This document shows positions 1 to 7,708 of a stretch of 12,336 nt of DNA, one piece after another. The DNA comes from an uncultured Actinomycetes bacterium (GTDB taxonomy: Bacteria > Actinomycetota > Actinomycetes > Nanopelagicales > Nanopelagicaceae), in NCBI GenBank assembly GCA_903842855.1, contig CAIMNT010000222.1:1-12336 (forward strand), in the 5' to 3' direction. Within the stretch, counting starts at the first letter, position 1; each line of letters begins with the position of its first letter. Made by a program: the position numbers and the translations under genes. The notes under the pieces are model-generated. The model searched no databases, was not told the origin of the DNA, and was given only the letters and a program-made list of their open reading frames with translations.

Positions 1-42
1 CTAAAACGTGAATTACGAGGCATGGAGGAGGCAGGCGTATGA
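1..42 (+). CDS. 3' tail of an unidentified upstream gene (partial)
   Basis: The frame that ends in TGA at 40-42 is open back to the window edge and reads LKRELRGMEEAGV before the stop. The TGA overlaps the uvrA ATG as ATGA, the usual arrangement of translationally coupled bacterial genes, and the uvrA ribosome binding site lies inside this tail. Thirteen residues are too few to identify the protein. An open frame this short could also arise by chance, so the call rests mainly on the ATGA overlap and the dense packing of the rest of the locus. Confidence 0.5.
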   Translation, partial: LKRELRGMEEAGV

Positions 43-2888
43 CTCCCGAGCCGACCGACCGCCTCATTATTCGCGGCGCCCGCGAGCACAACCTTAAAGA
101 TGTATCGCTCGATCTGCCACGAAACTCACTGATTGTCTTCACTGGCTTATCAGGCTCCGGAAAATCCTCGCTCGCCTTCGACACCATCTTCGCTGAAGGG
201 CAGCGCCGATATGTGGAATCACTCTCGGCCTATGCCCGCCAATTCCTAGGTCAGATGGATAAACCCGATGTTGATTTCATCGAAGGTCTATCGCCGGCAG
301 TTTCTATCGATCAGAAATCCACCAACCGCAATCCCCGTTCTACCGTTGGAACGATTACTGAGGTCTACGACTATCTCCGGCTACTCTTCGCACGCGCTGG
401 ACGCCCACATTGCCCTAATTGCGGTAAACCAATTTCGCGCCAGACCCCACAAAACATTGTGGATCAGATCCTGGCGCTGGATGAAGGAGTCCGTTTTCAA
501 GTACTCGCTCCAGTAATCAGAGAGCGAAAGGGTGAGTTCGTCGACCTCTTCACTGATTTCACTACTCAAGGCTTCTCGCGCGCCAGGGTTGATGGCACCG
601 TCTATTCGCTCAACGAGGTCCCTAAATTAAAGAAGCAAGAGAAACACACCATCGAGGTTGTTGTAGATCGCCTTGCGGTAAAGAAAGAGTCGAAGTCTCG
701 GATAACTGACTCAATCGAGACCGCCCTGAAATTGGCGAGCGGTTTAGTAGTCCTTGATTTTGTGGATGCTAAAGCGAGCGACCCAGAGAAGGAACGAACC
801 TTCAGCGAGCATATGGCTTGCCACGATTGTGGCCTCTCCTTTGAGGAGATGGAGCCACGCTCTTTCTCATTCAACTCACCATTTGGAGCCTGCCCAGAAT
901 GTACTGGTATTGGCACACGCCTTGAAGTAGATCAAGATCTGGTGGTACCTGACGACTCACTCTCACTCAACGAGGGTGCCATCGCTCCTTGGGCGGGCGG
1001 TCACTCTTCCGAATACTTCAACCGCTTGCTGCAAGGTCTGGCGGATGAGCTGGGTTTTTCCATGGATAAACCGTGGAGCAAATTGACTGCAAAGGCTAGA
1101 GAAGCGGTTCTTTATGGCTCGGATTACGAAGTTCATGTGAAATATAAGAATCGTTATGGGCGTACTCGTAATTACTCCACCGGCTTTGAAGGTGTATTAA
1201 GTTTCATTGAACGCAAGCACTCTGAAACTGATTCGGATTTTAGCCGTGAAAAGTACGAGGCATATATGCGTGAAACTCCTTGCCCGGTCTGCAAGGGAGC
1301 TCGCCTAAAGCCAGAGGTACTTGCCGTCACTTTAGGTGGTAAGAATATTTGGGAGATTTGTGAACTCTCGATTGCAGATTGCGCCGTTTTCCTCAAAAAG
1401 ATCTCGCTCAACGCGCGCGAGAAGAAGATTGCCGATCGAGTGCTCAAAGAGGTTCACGCCCGTTTAGGTTTCTTGCTCGATGTTGGATTGGACTATCTCT
1501 CTCTAGAGCGTCCTGCGGCGACTCTCTCCGGGGGCGAGGCGCAACGTATTCGTTTGGCGACGCAGATTGGTTCGGGGTTAACCGGAGTTTTGTATGTCCT
1601 CGATGAACCGAGCATTGGTCTACACCAGCGCGATAATCGCCGTCTCATCGAGACTCTCACCCGACTTCGCGACCTGGGTAACACCCTCATCGTCGTGGAG
1701 CATGATGAAGACACCATTCGTATCGCCGATTGGATCGTAGATATTGGACCCGGGGCAGGGGAGCACGGTGGCAAAGTCGTATCTTCTGGTGATTATCAAG
1801 CTCTCATAAGCGCTCCCGAGTCAATTACCGGCGATTATCTCGCTGGAAGAAGATCTATTCCGATTCCTGCAGAACGCCGTAAGAGCGATGCTAAGCGCGT
1901 CTTAGTAGTTAAAGAGGCTAAAGAGAACAACCTTAAAAGTATTAGCGTGACCTTCCCGCTAGGACTCTTCGTTGCTGTCACGGGAGTTAGCGGCTCTGGA
2001 AAATCTACGCTGGTAAATGATGTTCTCTATTCCGTGCTCGCAAATAAACTTAATGGAGCGCGGATAGTTCCAGGGCGCCACCGCACAGTCACGGGAGTGG
2101 ATCTGCTCGACAAAGTCGTTCACGTAGATCAATCACCGATTGGTCGAACTCCACGATCTAATCCCGCGACCTATACCGGAGTCTTTGACAAAATTCGTGC
2201 GCTCTTTGCCGAGACTACTGAGGCGAAGATCCGTGGATACCAGCAAGGACGCTTCTCCTTTAACGTTAAGGGTGGGCGCTGCGAAAATTGCGCCGGTGAT
2301 GGAACTATCACAATCGAGATGAATTTCCTGCCCGATGTTTACGTTCCCTGCGAAGTCTGTCATGGAGCCCGTTACAACCGAGAAACTCTTGAGGTTCATT
2401 ACAAGGGCAAGACCATTGCGCAAGTTTTAGATATGCCCATCGAAGAGGCTTCACATTTCTTCGAGTCAGTTCCCGCCATCGCTCGCTATCTCAAGACTCT
2501 CAATGACGTTGGATTGGGATATGTGCGCCTTGGTCAATCAGCACCGACACTTTCAGGTGGTGAGGCGCAGCGCGTCAAGCTAGCTACCGAGTTGCAACGC
2601 AGATCCACCGGTCGAACCATTTATGTACTTGATGAGCCAACAACGGGTCTGCACTTTGAAGATACTCGAAAGTTGCTTCTCGTTCTCAACCGCCTAGTTG
2701 ATTCGGGTAATACCGTCGTTGTTATTGAACATAACTTAGATGTCATTAAATCCGCCGACTGGGTCATCGACTTGGGCCCCGAAGGTGGAGCGGGCGGTGG
2801 AACGGTGATCGCCGAGGGAACCCCGGAGCAGGTCTCGAAGATGAGCGTGAGCTACACCGGTAAATTCTTGGCGGAAGTACTTGGCTGA
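39..2888 (+). CDS. uvrA: Excinuclease ABC subunit A (UvrA), 949 aa
   Basis: UvrA is the damage-sensing ATPase of nucleotide excision repair. As a dimer it loads UvrB onto lesions in the cytoplasm. Two ABC ATPase halves are visible. The first has Walker A GLSGSGKS (36-43), a CxxC...CxxC zinc module (C261, C264, C285, C288), signature LSGGE (496-500) and Walker B ending DEP (522-524). The second has GVSGSGKS (649-656), a zinc module (C748, C751, C771, C774), LSGGE (838-842) and DEP (865-867). The length is close to the usual 940 to 960 residues and nothing is missing. The ATG at 39 follows a strong GGAGGAGG at 24-31 with a 7-base spacer. uvrC follows after two bases, so the pair is probably co-transcribed. 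uvrB is not in the window. Confidence 0.98.
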   Translation: MTPEPTDRLIIRGAREHNLKDVSLDLPRNSLIVFTGLSGSGKSSLAFDTIFAEGQRRYVESLSAYARQFLGQMDKPDVDFIEGLSPAVSIDQKSTNRNPRSTVGTITEVYDYLRLLFARAGRPHCPNCGKPISRQTPQNIVDQILALDEGVRFQVLAPVIRERKGEFVDLFTDFTTQGFSRARVDGTVYSLNEVPKLKKQEKHTIEVVVDRLAVKKESKSRITDSIETALKLASGLVVLDFVDAKASDPEKERTFSEHMACHDCGLSFEEMEPRSFSFNSPFGACPECTGIGTRLEVDQDLVVPDDSLSLNEGAIAPWAGGHSSEYFNRLLQGLADELGFSMDKPWSKLTAKAREAVLYGSDYEVHVKYKNRYGRTRNYSTGFEGVLSFIERKHSETDSDFSREKYEAYMRETPCPVCKGARLKPEVLAVTLGGKNIWEICELSIADCAVFLKKISLNAREKKIADRVLKEVHARLGFLLDVGLDYLSLERPAATLSGGEAQRIRLATQIGSGLTGVLYVLDEPSIGLHQRDNRRLIETLTRLRDLGNTLIVVEHDEDTIRIADWIVDIGPGAGEHGGKVVSSGDYQALISAPESITGDYLAGRRSIPIPAERRKSDAKRVLVVKEAKENNLKSISVTFPLGLFVAVTGVSGSGKSTLVNDVLYSVLANKLNGARIVPGRHRTVTGVDLLDKVVHVDQSPIGRTPRSNPATYTGVFDKIRALFAETTEAKIRGYQQGRFSFNVKGGRCENCAGDGTITIEMNFLPDVYVPCEVCHGARYNRETLEVHYKGKTIAQVLDMPIEEASHFFESVPAIARYLKTLNDVGLGYVRLGQSAPTLSGGEAQRVKLATELQRRSTGRTIYVLDEPTTGLHFEDTRKLLLVLNRLVDSGNTVVVIEHNLDVIKSADWVIDLGPEGGAGGGTVIAEGTPEQVSKMSVSYTGKFLAEVLG

Positions 2889-2890
2889 TC

Positions 2891-4804
2891 ATGTCCAACC
2901 CTGCGGATTATCGTCCCAGCAATATTCCCACAGAACCTGGGGTCTATCGCTTCTACGATAAGAACGACCGCGTTATCTATGTCGGCAAAGCTAAGAATCT
3001 CAAAAATCGACTCAACTCTTACTTTGGCTCAAATCTGGCTGCCAAGACTTACCGCATGGTTCACACCGCCGTTCGCGTCGATTGGACCATTGTGGGGACT
3101 GAGATTGAGGCGCTGGCACTGGAATTCACCTGGATAAAATCCTTCAACCCACAGTTCAATGTGCAATTTAAAGATGACAAGACATATCCATATTTAGCGG
3201 TCTCGCTCTCGGAGGAGTTCCCGCGCCTCTTTGTCTCGCGTCAGAAACATATAAAGGGCAATCGATATTTTGGGCCATTTACAAATTCATGGGCGCTTCA
3301 TGGAACCGTCGATGTGCTTCAACGCATCTTTCCGATTCGCGCCTGCACCCAATCCAACTTCAATCGCGCCGTGGCTACGAAACGTCAATGCCTTCTAGGA
3401 GATATCGGCAAATGCTCTGCCCCGTGCGTGGACTGGATCTCAAAAGAGGAGCACTCCGCTCTCGCTAAGAACTTAGTAACTTATCTAGATCGAAATCCAA
3501 CCGATATAGCCGAGTCGATTCAGTTCGATATGGAGCGAGCAGCCGCACATGAGGAGTTTGAACTTGCCGCAAAATTGCGAGATCAACTGGAAGCTCTGAC
3601 AAAGACAACGGAATTCACCGAGACCTCTCTTAATAATAATTTTTCTGCAGATTTAGTAGCGATTCACGAAGAGGTCACGCACGCAGCTGCATCCCTCTTC
3701 TCCATTCGCGCTGGACGAATTATCGCCTCTCGCGCCTGGATCATCGATCTCTCCGATGTTCTAGAGGGTGAAGATGTCATTTCTGCTGCCTTGGCAAAAA
3801 TTTACCTAGAGACCAAAGCGCCTTCTGAAATTCTGGTGGATCGTGAGCCATCTGATGTCGACTCTCTGAAGGATTGGTTAACGACGGTTGCTGGACACAG
3901 GGTGAATATTGCAATGCCATTACGTGGTGAAAAATTCGAGATGATGCGCACGGTAGCCCGCAATGCCCAACACGCACTCATTCAATATCTCAGTAAGAGA
4001 TCGAACGATGTAGCTGTTGTAGGTAAAGCGCTAGAGGAGATCCAAGAGGCGTTAGCGCTTCCCGAACTTCCCCTTCGAATTGAGTGTTTCGATATCTCCA
4101 ATATTCAAGGAAAACATATGGTTGCTTCGATGGTGGTATTTGAAGATGGCCAACCTAAGAAGGCTGATTACCGCAGATTCTCTATCGATGATGAAGCTGG
4201 ATTTGATGACACGCGTGCGATGAACCATGTAATCACTCGGCGGTTGAAAAGATATTTGGCGGAACGGGAGATCGATGTTCAAGAACTCAAAATGCAAGGT
4301 GGTTCTCGGCCAAAATTTGCTTACCCACCTGCACTGATTGTCGTCGATGGTGGTGCCCCTCAGGTCAACGCTGCCTATCAAGCGCTCCTTGCACTTGGTC
4401 TTGAGAAGATTCCGCTAGTGGGCCTTGCTAAGCGACTTGAGGAGGTATGGCTTCCCAACAATTCAGATCCCATCATTTTGGCTCGACATAGCGAAGGCCT
4501 CTATCTACTGCAGCGTGTTCGAGATGAGGCGCACCGATTTGCCATCAACTTCCACCGTTCAAAGCGATCGGCCGTTATGTTGGAATCTCTCCTTGATGAG
4601 ATTCCTCTCTTGGGAGAGGTGAGGCGAAAGGCGCTGCTGGATAGATTCGGATCGGTCAGTGCTATCAAAAAGGCAACCCTCGAAGAGATCGCAGCTGTCC
4701 CGGGCATCGGCGAGAAGATTGCCTTGATCATCGAAAATTCTCTGCGCTCTGAACCAGGTACGCAATCCTCCGTTGATCTGGGAACGGGCGAGATACGCGG
4801 ATAG
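2891..4804 (+). CDS. uvrC: Excinuclease ABC subunit C (UvrC), 637 aa
   Basis: UvrC is the nuclease that makes the 3' and then the 5' incision around a UvrB-marked lesion. In order: a GIY-YIG domain (about 15-95; Y19, Y30-V-G, R40 visible); a four-cysteine region (C152, C167, C175, C179) matching the spacing reported to hold an iron-sulfur cluster in E. coli UvrC; a UVR motif for UvrB contact (about 210-238); an RNase H-like endonuclease domain with D401 in CFDIS, an acidic pair at 439-440, D486 in VVDGG and H548 in DEAHRFA; and tandem helix-hairpin-helix at about 570-617. The ATG lies two bases after the uvrA stop with only a weak, distant GGCGGAAG upstream, so translation is probably coupled to uvrA. 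All key residues are present. Confidence 0.97.
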   Translation: MSNPADYRPSNIPTEPGVYRFYDKNDRVIYVGKAKNLKNRLNSYFGSNLAAKTYRMVHTAVRVDWTIVGTEIEALALEFTWIKSFNPQFNVQFKDDKTYPYLAVSLSEEFPRLFVSRQKHIKGNRYFGPFTNSWALHGTVDVLQRIFPIRACTQSNFNRAVATKRQCLLGDIGKCSAPCVDWISKEEHSALAKNLVTYLDRNPTDIAESIQFDMERAAAHEEFELAAKLRDQLEALTKTTEFTETSLNNNFSADLVAIHEEVTHAAASLFSIRAGRIIASRAWIIDLSDVLEGEDVISAALAKIYLETKAPSEILVDREPSDVDSLKDWLTTVAGHRVNIAMPLRGEKFEMMRTVARNAQHALIQYLSKRSNDVAVVGKALEEIQEALALPELPLRIECFDISNIQGKHMVASMVVFEDGQPKKADYRRFSIDDEAGFDDTRAMNHVITRRLKRYLAEREIDVQELKMQGGSRPKFAYPPALIVVDGGAPQVNAAYQALLALGLEKIPLVGLAKRLEEVWLPNNSDPIILARHSEGLYLLQRVRDEAHRFAINFHRSKRSAVMLESLLDEIPLLGEVRRKALLDRFGSVSAIKKATLEEIAAVPGIGEKIALIIENSLRSEPGTQSSVDLGTGEIRG

Positions 4805-4814
4805 ACTCCTCGCT

Positions 4815-5687
4815 GTGAATGGGAAAGTCGTCGTTATAACTGGGATGAGTGGAGCGGGAAGGTCCACCGTTGCACATGCCCTGGAAGATCTTGGTTGGTA
4901 CGTTGTCGATAACTTGCCACCAGCCCTGCTTGCCAATCTCTGCGATATGGCTGCTAATACCGCCTCCCGCATTGCAGTAGTTATTGATGTTCGAGGTCGC
5001 GAATTTTTTGGCACGCTCAGTAGTGCTCTAAGTGAGATCGCAGATCGTGGCGTTGAACGACAAGTCCTCTTTGTCGATGCCAACGATGATGTGCTGGTTC
5101 GCAGATTTGAATCCACCAGACGACCACACCCTCTGCAAGGTAATGATCGAATCCTCGATGGGATTGCCAAGGAGCGCGAGCGTCTGCGCGAAGTGAGATC
5201 GGTTTCCGACGTTCTGATCGACTCCTCTTCTTTCAACATCCATCAGCTGGAGCAGAAGATTGCCGAGCTCTTTGCCACATCTACCACTGCAGATTTGCGA
5301 GTAAATGTGCTCTCCTTCGGTTACAAGTATGGAATTCCCGTGGATGCAGATCTAGTCATGGATTGCAGATTTATTGCGAACCCGCACTGGGACCCGCAAC
5401 TGCGTCCACTCACAGGCTTGGATGAAGCAGTCTCTGAGCGAGTCTTGAACACTGAGAATGTGCAAGATTTTCTGGAGAAGTATCAATCACTCTTTGAAAC
5501 CATGGCCTCAGGATTTTTCCAAGAGGGCCGCAAATATCTCACCTTGGCGATCGGCTGCACTGGCGGCAAACATCGCAGCGTTGCCGTCGCAGAGGAGTTG
5601 GCGCGACGTTTTAATCTGCGTGGAACCGTTGGAGATCAAAGGATCGAGGCAACTGCAATCCATCGAGATTTGGGTCGCGAAATTTAA
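4815..5687 (+). CDS. rapZ: RapZ/YvcJ-family nucleotide-binding regulator, 290 aa
   Basis: RapZ (YvcJ) proteins bind nucleotides. In E. coli RapZ directs decay of the GlmZ small RNA and so controls amino-sugar synthesis; in actinobacteria its targets are less clear. The N-terminal P-loop is GMSGAGRS (10-17), with Arg16 where most P-loops have Lys, a substitution I recall as normal for actinobacterial members. LGWYVVDNLPP follows, and the C-terminal domain carries FGYKYG, a D-x-R-F-x-x-NP segment and the conserved GCTGGKHRS (247-255). The frame is open from a TTG at 4773 inside uvrC, but homologs begin just before the P-loop beta strand. I therefore chose GTG 4815, ten bases after the uvrC stop, giving the usual family length of about 285-290. 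No strong ribosome binding site is seen. yvcK starts three bases after the stop. Confidence 0.93.
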   Translation: MNGKVVVITGMSGAGRSTVAHALEDLGWYVVDNLPPALLANLCDMAANTASRIAVVIDVRGREFFGTLSSALSEIADRGVERQVLFVDANDDVLVRRFESTRRPHPLQGNDRILDGIAKERERLREVRSVSDVLIDSSSFNIHQLEQKIAELFATSTTADLRVNVLSFGYKYGIPVDADLVMDCRFIANPHWDPQLRPLTGLDEAVSERVLNTENVQDFLEKYQSLFETMASGFFQEGRKYLTLAIGCTGGKHRSVAVAEELARRFNLRGTVGDQRIEATAIHRDLGREI

Positions 5688-5690
5688 CTC

Positions 5691-6620
5691 ATGAGCCACC
5701 AGCGAGTTGTAAGTCTCGGAGGAGGTCACGGATTAGCTGCGACCTTAACTGCGATGCGTGGGGTCACATCTGAGATCACGGCCGTTGTAACTGTTGCCGA
5801 CAACGGAGGCTCCAGTGGTCGCCTGCGCGATCAATTTGGTTCTTTACCGCCAGGTGATTTACGTATGGCACTCGCCGCTCTCTGTAGCGATGATGAGTGG
5901 GGGCGTGGTTGGGCCGATGTGATGCAGTTCCGATTTCGAGGTGAAGGTGATCTCGGCGGTCATGCTCTCGGTAATTTATTAATGATGGCGCTGTGGGAAA
6001 TGGATGGCGATGCAGTTCGTGGAATCCGACAGGTTGGAAATCTGCTTAGGATCGTTGGCGATGTGCTTCCTATGTCACTTGATCCTCTTGATATTGAAGG
6101 GACTTTTAACACCGCATCTGGTCGCACCATTGTCCGTGGCCAAGTACAGGTAGCTACCGCAAAGGGGCGCATTGAATCTCTGCGACTTATTCCGGAGAAT
6201 CCACGCGTTACCCCACAAGTTTTAACCGCCATTGAGGTGGCAGATTGGATAACCGTAGGACCAGGCTCTTGGTTCTCAAGCGTTATGCCGCATCTACTCT
6301 TGCCCGAATTAGCGAGTGCAGTCGTCAACTCACCTGCAAAGCGGATCATGGTCCTTAACCTCCCAGAGCCCAACTCGGTGGATGAGTTCGCCGGCTCATC
6401 TGCGGAAGATCACTTGGAATTTATCTTGCAGCACGTGCCACATCTGCGAATCGATTATGCCGTGGTGGATCCCGCCGCGATTCAGAAGAACTCCAAACTT
6501 AAAGGATTGGTTGAGGGTTTAGGAGGCGAGTTAATTGTTGCTCCGCTATCGCAATCGCCTGGCAGTTACCACCACGATGTAAAAAAACTTCGTGCAGTTT
6601 TCGCCCACATTATGGAGTGA
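5691..6620 (+). CDS. yvcK: YvcK/CofD-like UDP-sugar-binding protein, 309 aa
   Basis: YvcK proteins (GlmR in Bacillus, CuvA in mycobacteria) bind UDP-GlcNAc and link carbon supply to cell-wall synthesis. They share a fold with the transferase CofD, but YvcK proteins are not known to act in F420 synthesis. Visible family motifs are the N-terminal SLGGGHGLAATL (8-19), VADNGGSSGRLR (35-46), PPGDLR (53-58), the segment GDLGGHALGNLL (86-97) and a GPGSWFSS loop in the middle third. The length fits the family. The ATG at 5691 follows the rapZ stop after CTC, and the first strand begins directly after it, so the start is secure despite a weak ribosome binding site. Its position between rapZ and whiA is the arrangement conserved in actinobacteria and Firmicutes, and it separates this gene from cofD, which sits with F420 genes. 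Confidence 0.93.
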   Translation: MSHQRVVSLGGGHGLAATLTAMRGVTSEITAVVTVADNGGSSGRLRDQFGSLPPGDLRMALAALCSDDEWGRGWADVMQFRFRGEGDLGGHALGNLLMMALWEMDGDAVRGIRQVGNLLRIVGDVLPMSLDPLDIEGTFNTASGRTIVRGQVQVATAKGRIESLRLIPENPRVTPQVLTAIEVADWITVGPGSWFSSVMPHLLLPELASAVVNSPAKRIMVLNLPEPNSVDEFAGSSAEDHLEFILQHVPHLRIDYAVVDPAAIQKNSKLKGLVEGLGGELIVAPLSQSPGSYHHDVKKLRAVFAHIME

Positions 6621-6628
6621 ACCCTGCT

Positions 6629-6634
6629 TAGATT
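6629..6634 (+). promoter_or_regulatory. Possible -10 element for a leaderless whiA transcript
   Basis: TAGATT fits the TANNNT pattern of actinobacterial -10 boxes and lies five bases before the whiA ATG, so transcription would begin at or next to the start codon. This would account for the absence of a ribosome binding site between the yvcK stop and whiA. No clear -35 is visible and the hexamer pattern is common by chance, so this remains tentative. Confidence 0.3.
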
Positions 6635-6639
6635 GCCGT

Positions 6640-7620
6640 ATGGCAATGACTGCATCGGTGAAAGACGAGTTGAGCCGACTCAATATTTCAAAGCCGTGCT
6701 GTCGCAAAGCCGAGGTGTCAGCGCTGCTACGTTTTGCGGGCGGGCTCCATATTGCCTCTGGCAAAATTGTTATTGAAGTTGAACTAGATACTGCACAAAC
6801 AGCTAGGCGCCTTCGAAAAGATATCGCAGAAATTTATGGACATGAAAGTGAATTGTCCGTGCTATCTCCTAGTGGATTGCGCAAGGGGAGTCGATACGTT
6901 GTTCGCGTTGTCGCGGAAGGTGATGCGCTAGCTCGACAGGCGGGTTTGATTGATGCAAATGCGCGTCCCATCCGCGGGCTTCCACCACAGGTTGTCTCAG
7001 CTGGAATATGTGATGCCGAAGCGGCGTGGCGTGGAGCATTTCTCGCGCATGGATCGCTCACCGAGCCAGGGCGATCTTCAGCTTTAGAAATTACCTGCCC
7101 TGGGCCCGAAGCAGCTCTCGCTCTCGTCGGTGCCGCTCGTAGATTGGGAATAACGGCTAAGGCACGCGAGGTCAGAAATGTAGATCGTGTCGTGATTCGC
7201 GATGGCGATGCAATTGGGGCCTTACTCACCAGACTCGGCGCACATGAGAGCGTCCTGGCTTGGGAGGAGCGCCGTATGAGGCGTGAGGTGAGGGCTACCG
7301 CTAATCGTTTGGCGAACTTTGATGATGCAAATCTACGCCGTTCTGCCCGAGCTGCCGTTGCTGCAGCGGCCCGCGTAGCGAGAGCACTTGAAATTTTGGG
7401 TGAGGAGATCCCCGGCCATCTCAAAGAAGCAGGTGAATTACGCATAAATTACGGTCAGGCCAGCCTGGAAGAGCTGGGATCTCTTGCATCACCGCCTATG
7501 ACAAAAGACGCGATCGCAGGACGAATTCGACGACTTTTGGCTATGGCCGATAAGAGAGCCCACGATTTAGGGATCCCAGATACAGAGGCAGGGCTAAGCC
7601 CGGAATTATTGGCTGAATAG
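6640..7620 (+). CDS. whiA: WhiA DNA-binding regulator, 326 aa
   Basis: WhiA is a transcription factor with an N-terminal degenerate LAGLIDADG homing-endonuclease-like domain and a C-terminal helix-turn-helix. In Streptomyces it works with WhiB to start sporulation septation; in non-sporulating bacteria it affects division and chromosome handling. Highly conserved stretches are CCRKAEVSALLRFAGGLH (20-37), IRGLPPQVVS (111-120), AAWRGAFLAHGSLTEPGR (128-145), ESVLAWEERRMRREVRA (203-219), and the helix-turn-helix region around 274-307. The frame is open back to GTG 6592 within yvcK, but WhiA proteins begin MAMTA-VKDE, which fixes the ATG at 6640. It starts 19 bases after the yvcK stop without a ribosome binding site. 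The near-perfect match to a regulator known from sporulators, in a probably non-sporulating organism, points to a vegetative role. Confidence 0.96.
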   Translation: MAMTASVKDELSRLNISKPCCRKAEVSALLRFAGGLHIASGKIVIEVELDTAQTARRLRKDIAEIYGHESELSVLSPSGLRKGSRYVVRVVAEGDALARQAGLIDANARPIRGLPPQVVSAGICDAEAAWRGAFLAHGSLTEPGRSSALEITCPGPEAALALVGAARRLGITAKAREVRNVDRVVIRDGDAIGALLTRLGAHESVLAWEERRMRREVRATANRLANFDDANLRRSARAAVAAAARVARALEILGEEIPGHLKEAGELRINYGQASLEELGSLASPPMTKDAIAGRIRRLLAMADKRAHDLGIPDTEAGLSPELLAE

Positions 7621-7708
7621 CCACACTGATAGGATTTTGGCATCACAGTGTCGTGATTATTGATAGCGCTTCTAGGAAATTTCATTATTTGAGAAGGTGG
7701 GAAATAAA
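7621..7708 (+). promoter_or_regulatory. 88-base whiA-gap intergenic region, likely holds the gap promoter
   Basis: This is the first real gap after uvrA and separates the regulatory genes from the glycolytic set, so a promoter is expected here. TTGGCA at 7637-7642 resembles a -35 box (5 of 6), but no good -10 lies 16 to 18 bases downstream. An inverted repeat ACACTG (7623-7628) / CAGTGT (7646-7651) with a 17-base loop is present without a T run, so it is not a convincing terminator. GTGTC at 7648-7652 is the complement of GACAC, the core reported for Streptomyces WhiA sites, but a five-base match is weak evidence. Confidence 0.35.
7694..7701 (+). promoter_or_regulatory. Ribosome binding site that sets the gap start
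   Basis: AAGGTGGG differs from the consensus AAGGAGGT in the A-to-T change in its centre and at the last base. It lies seven bases before GTG 7709. The upstream in-frame GTG at 7697 falls inside this element and has only GAGAAG directly abutting it, so initiation at 7709 is favoured. Confidence 0.6.

Noticed and set aside
4773..4814. N-terminal extension of rapZ from TTG 4773
   Set aside because: It overlaps uvrC by 32 bases and adds 14 residues ahead of a P-loop strand that normally starts the protein; GTG 4815 gives the family length.
4559..5239. 226-codon open frame on the minus strand opposite uvrC/rapZ
   Set aside because: It lies wholly opposite two well-conserved genes, is rich in Arg and Ser as expected of a shadow frame, and shows no recognisable domain.
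6592..6639. N-terminal extension of whiA from GTG 6592
   Set aside because: WhiA proteins begin with a conserved MAMTA-VKDE, present at 6640; the extension lies partly in yvcK and resembles no homolog.
6834..7445. 203-codon open frame on the minus strand opposite whiA
   Set aside because: Shadow of the highly conserved whiA frame; low-complexity Ala/Arg/Ser composition and no domain.
7623..7651. Inverted repeat after whiA as an intrinsic terminator
   Set aside because: The stem has six pairs, the loop is 17 bases, and no T run follows.
7697..7708. Earlier gap start at GTG 7697
   Set aside because: This GTG is part of the likely ribosome binding site of the next in-frame GTG, and the four added residues are not typical of the family.
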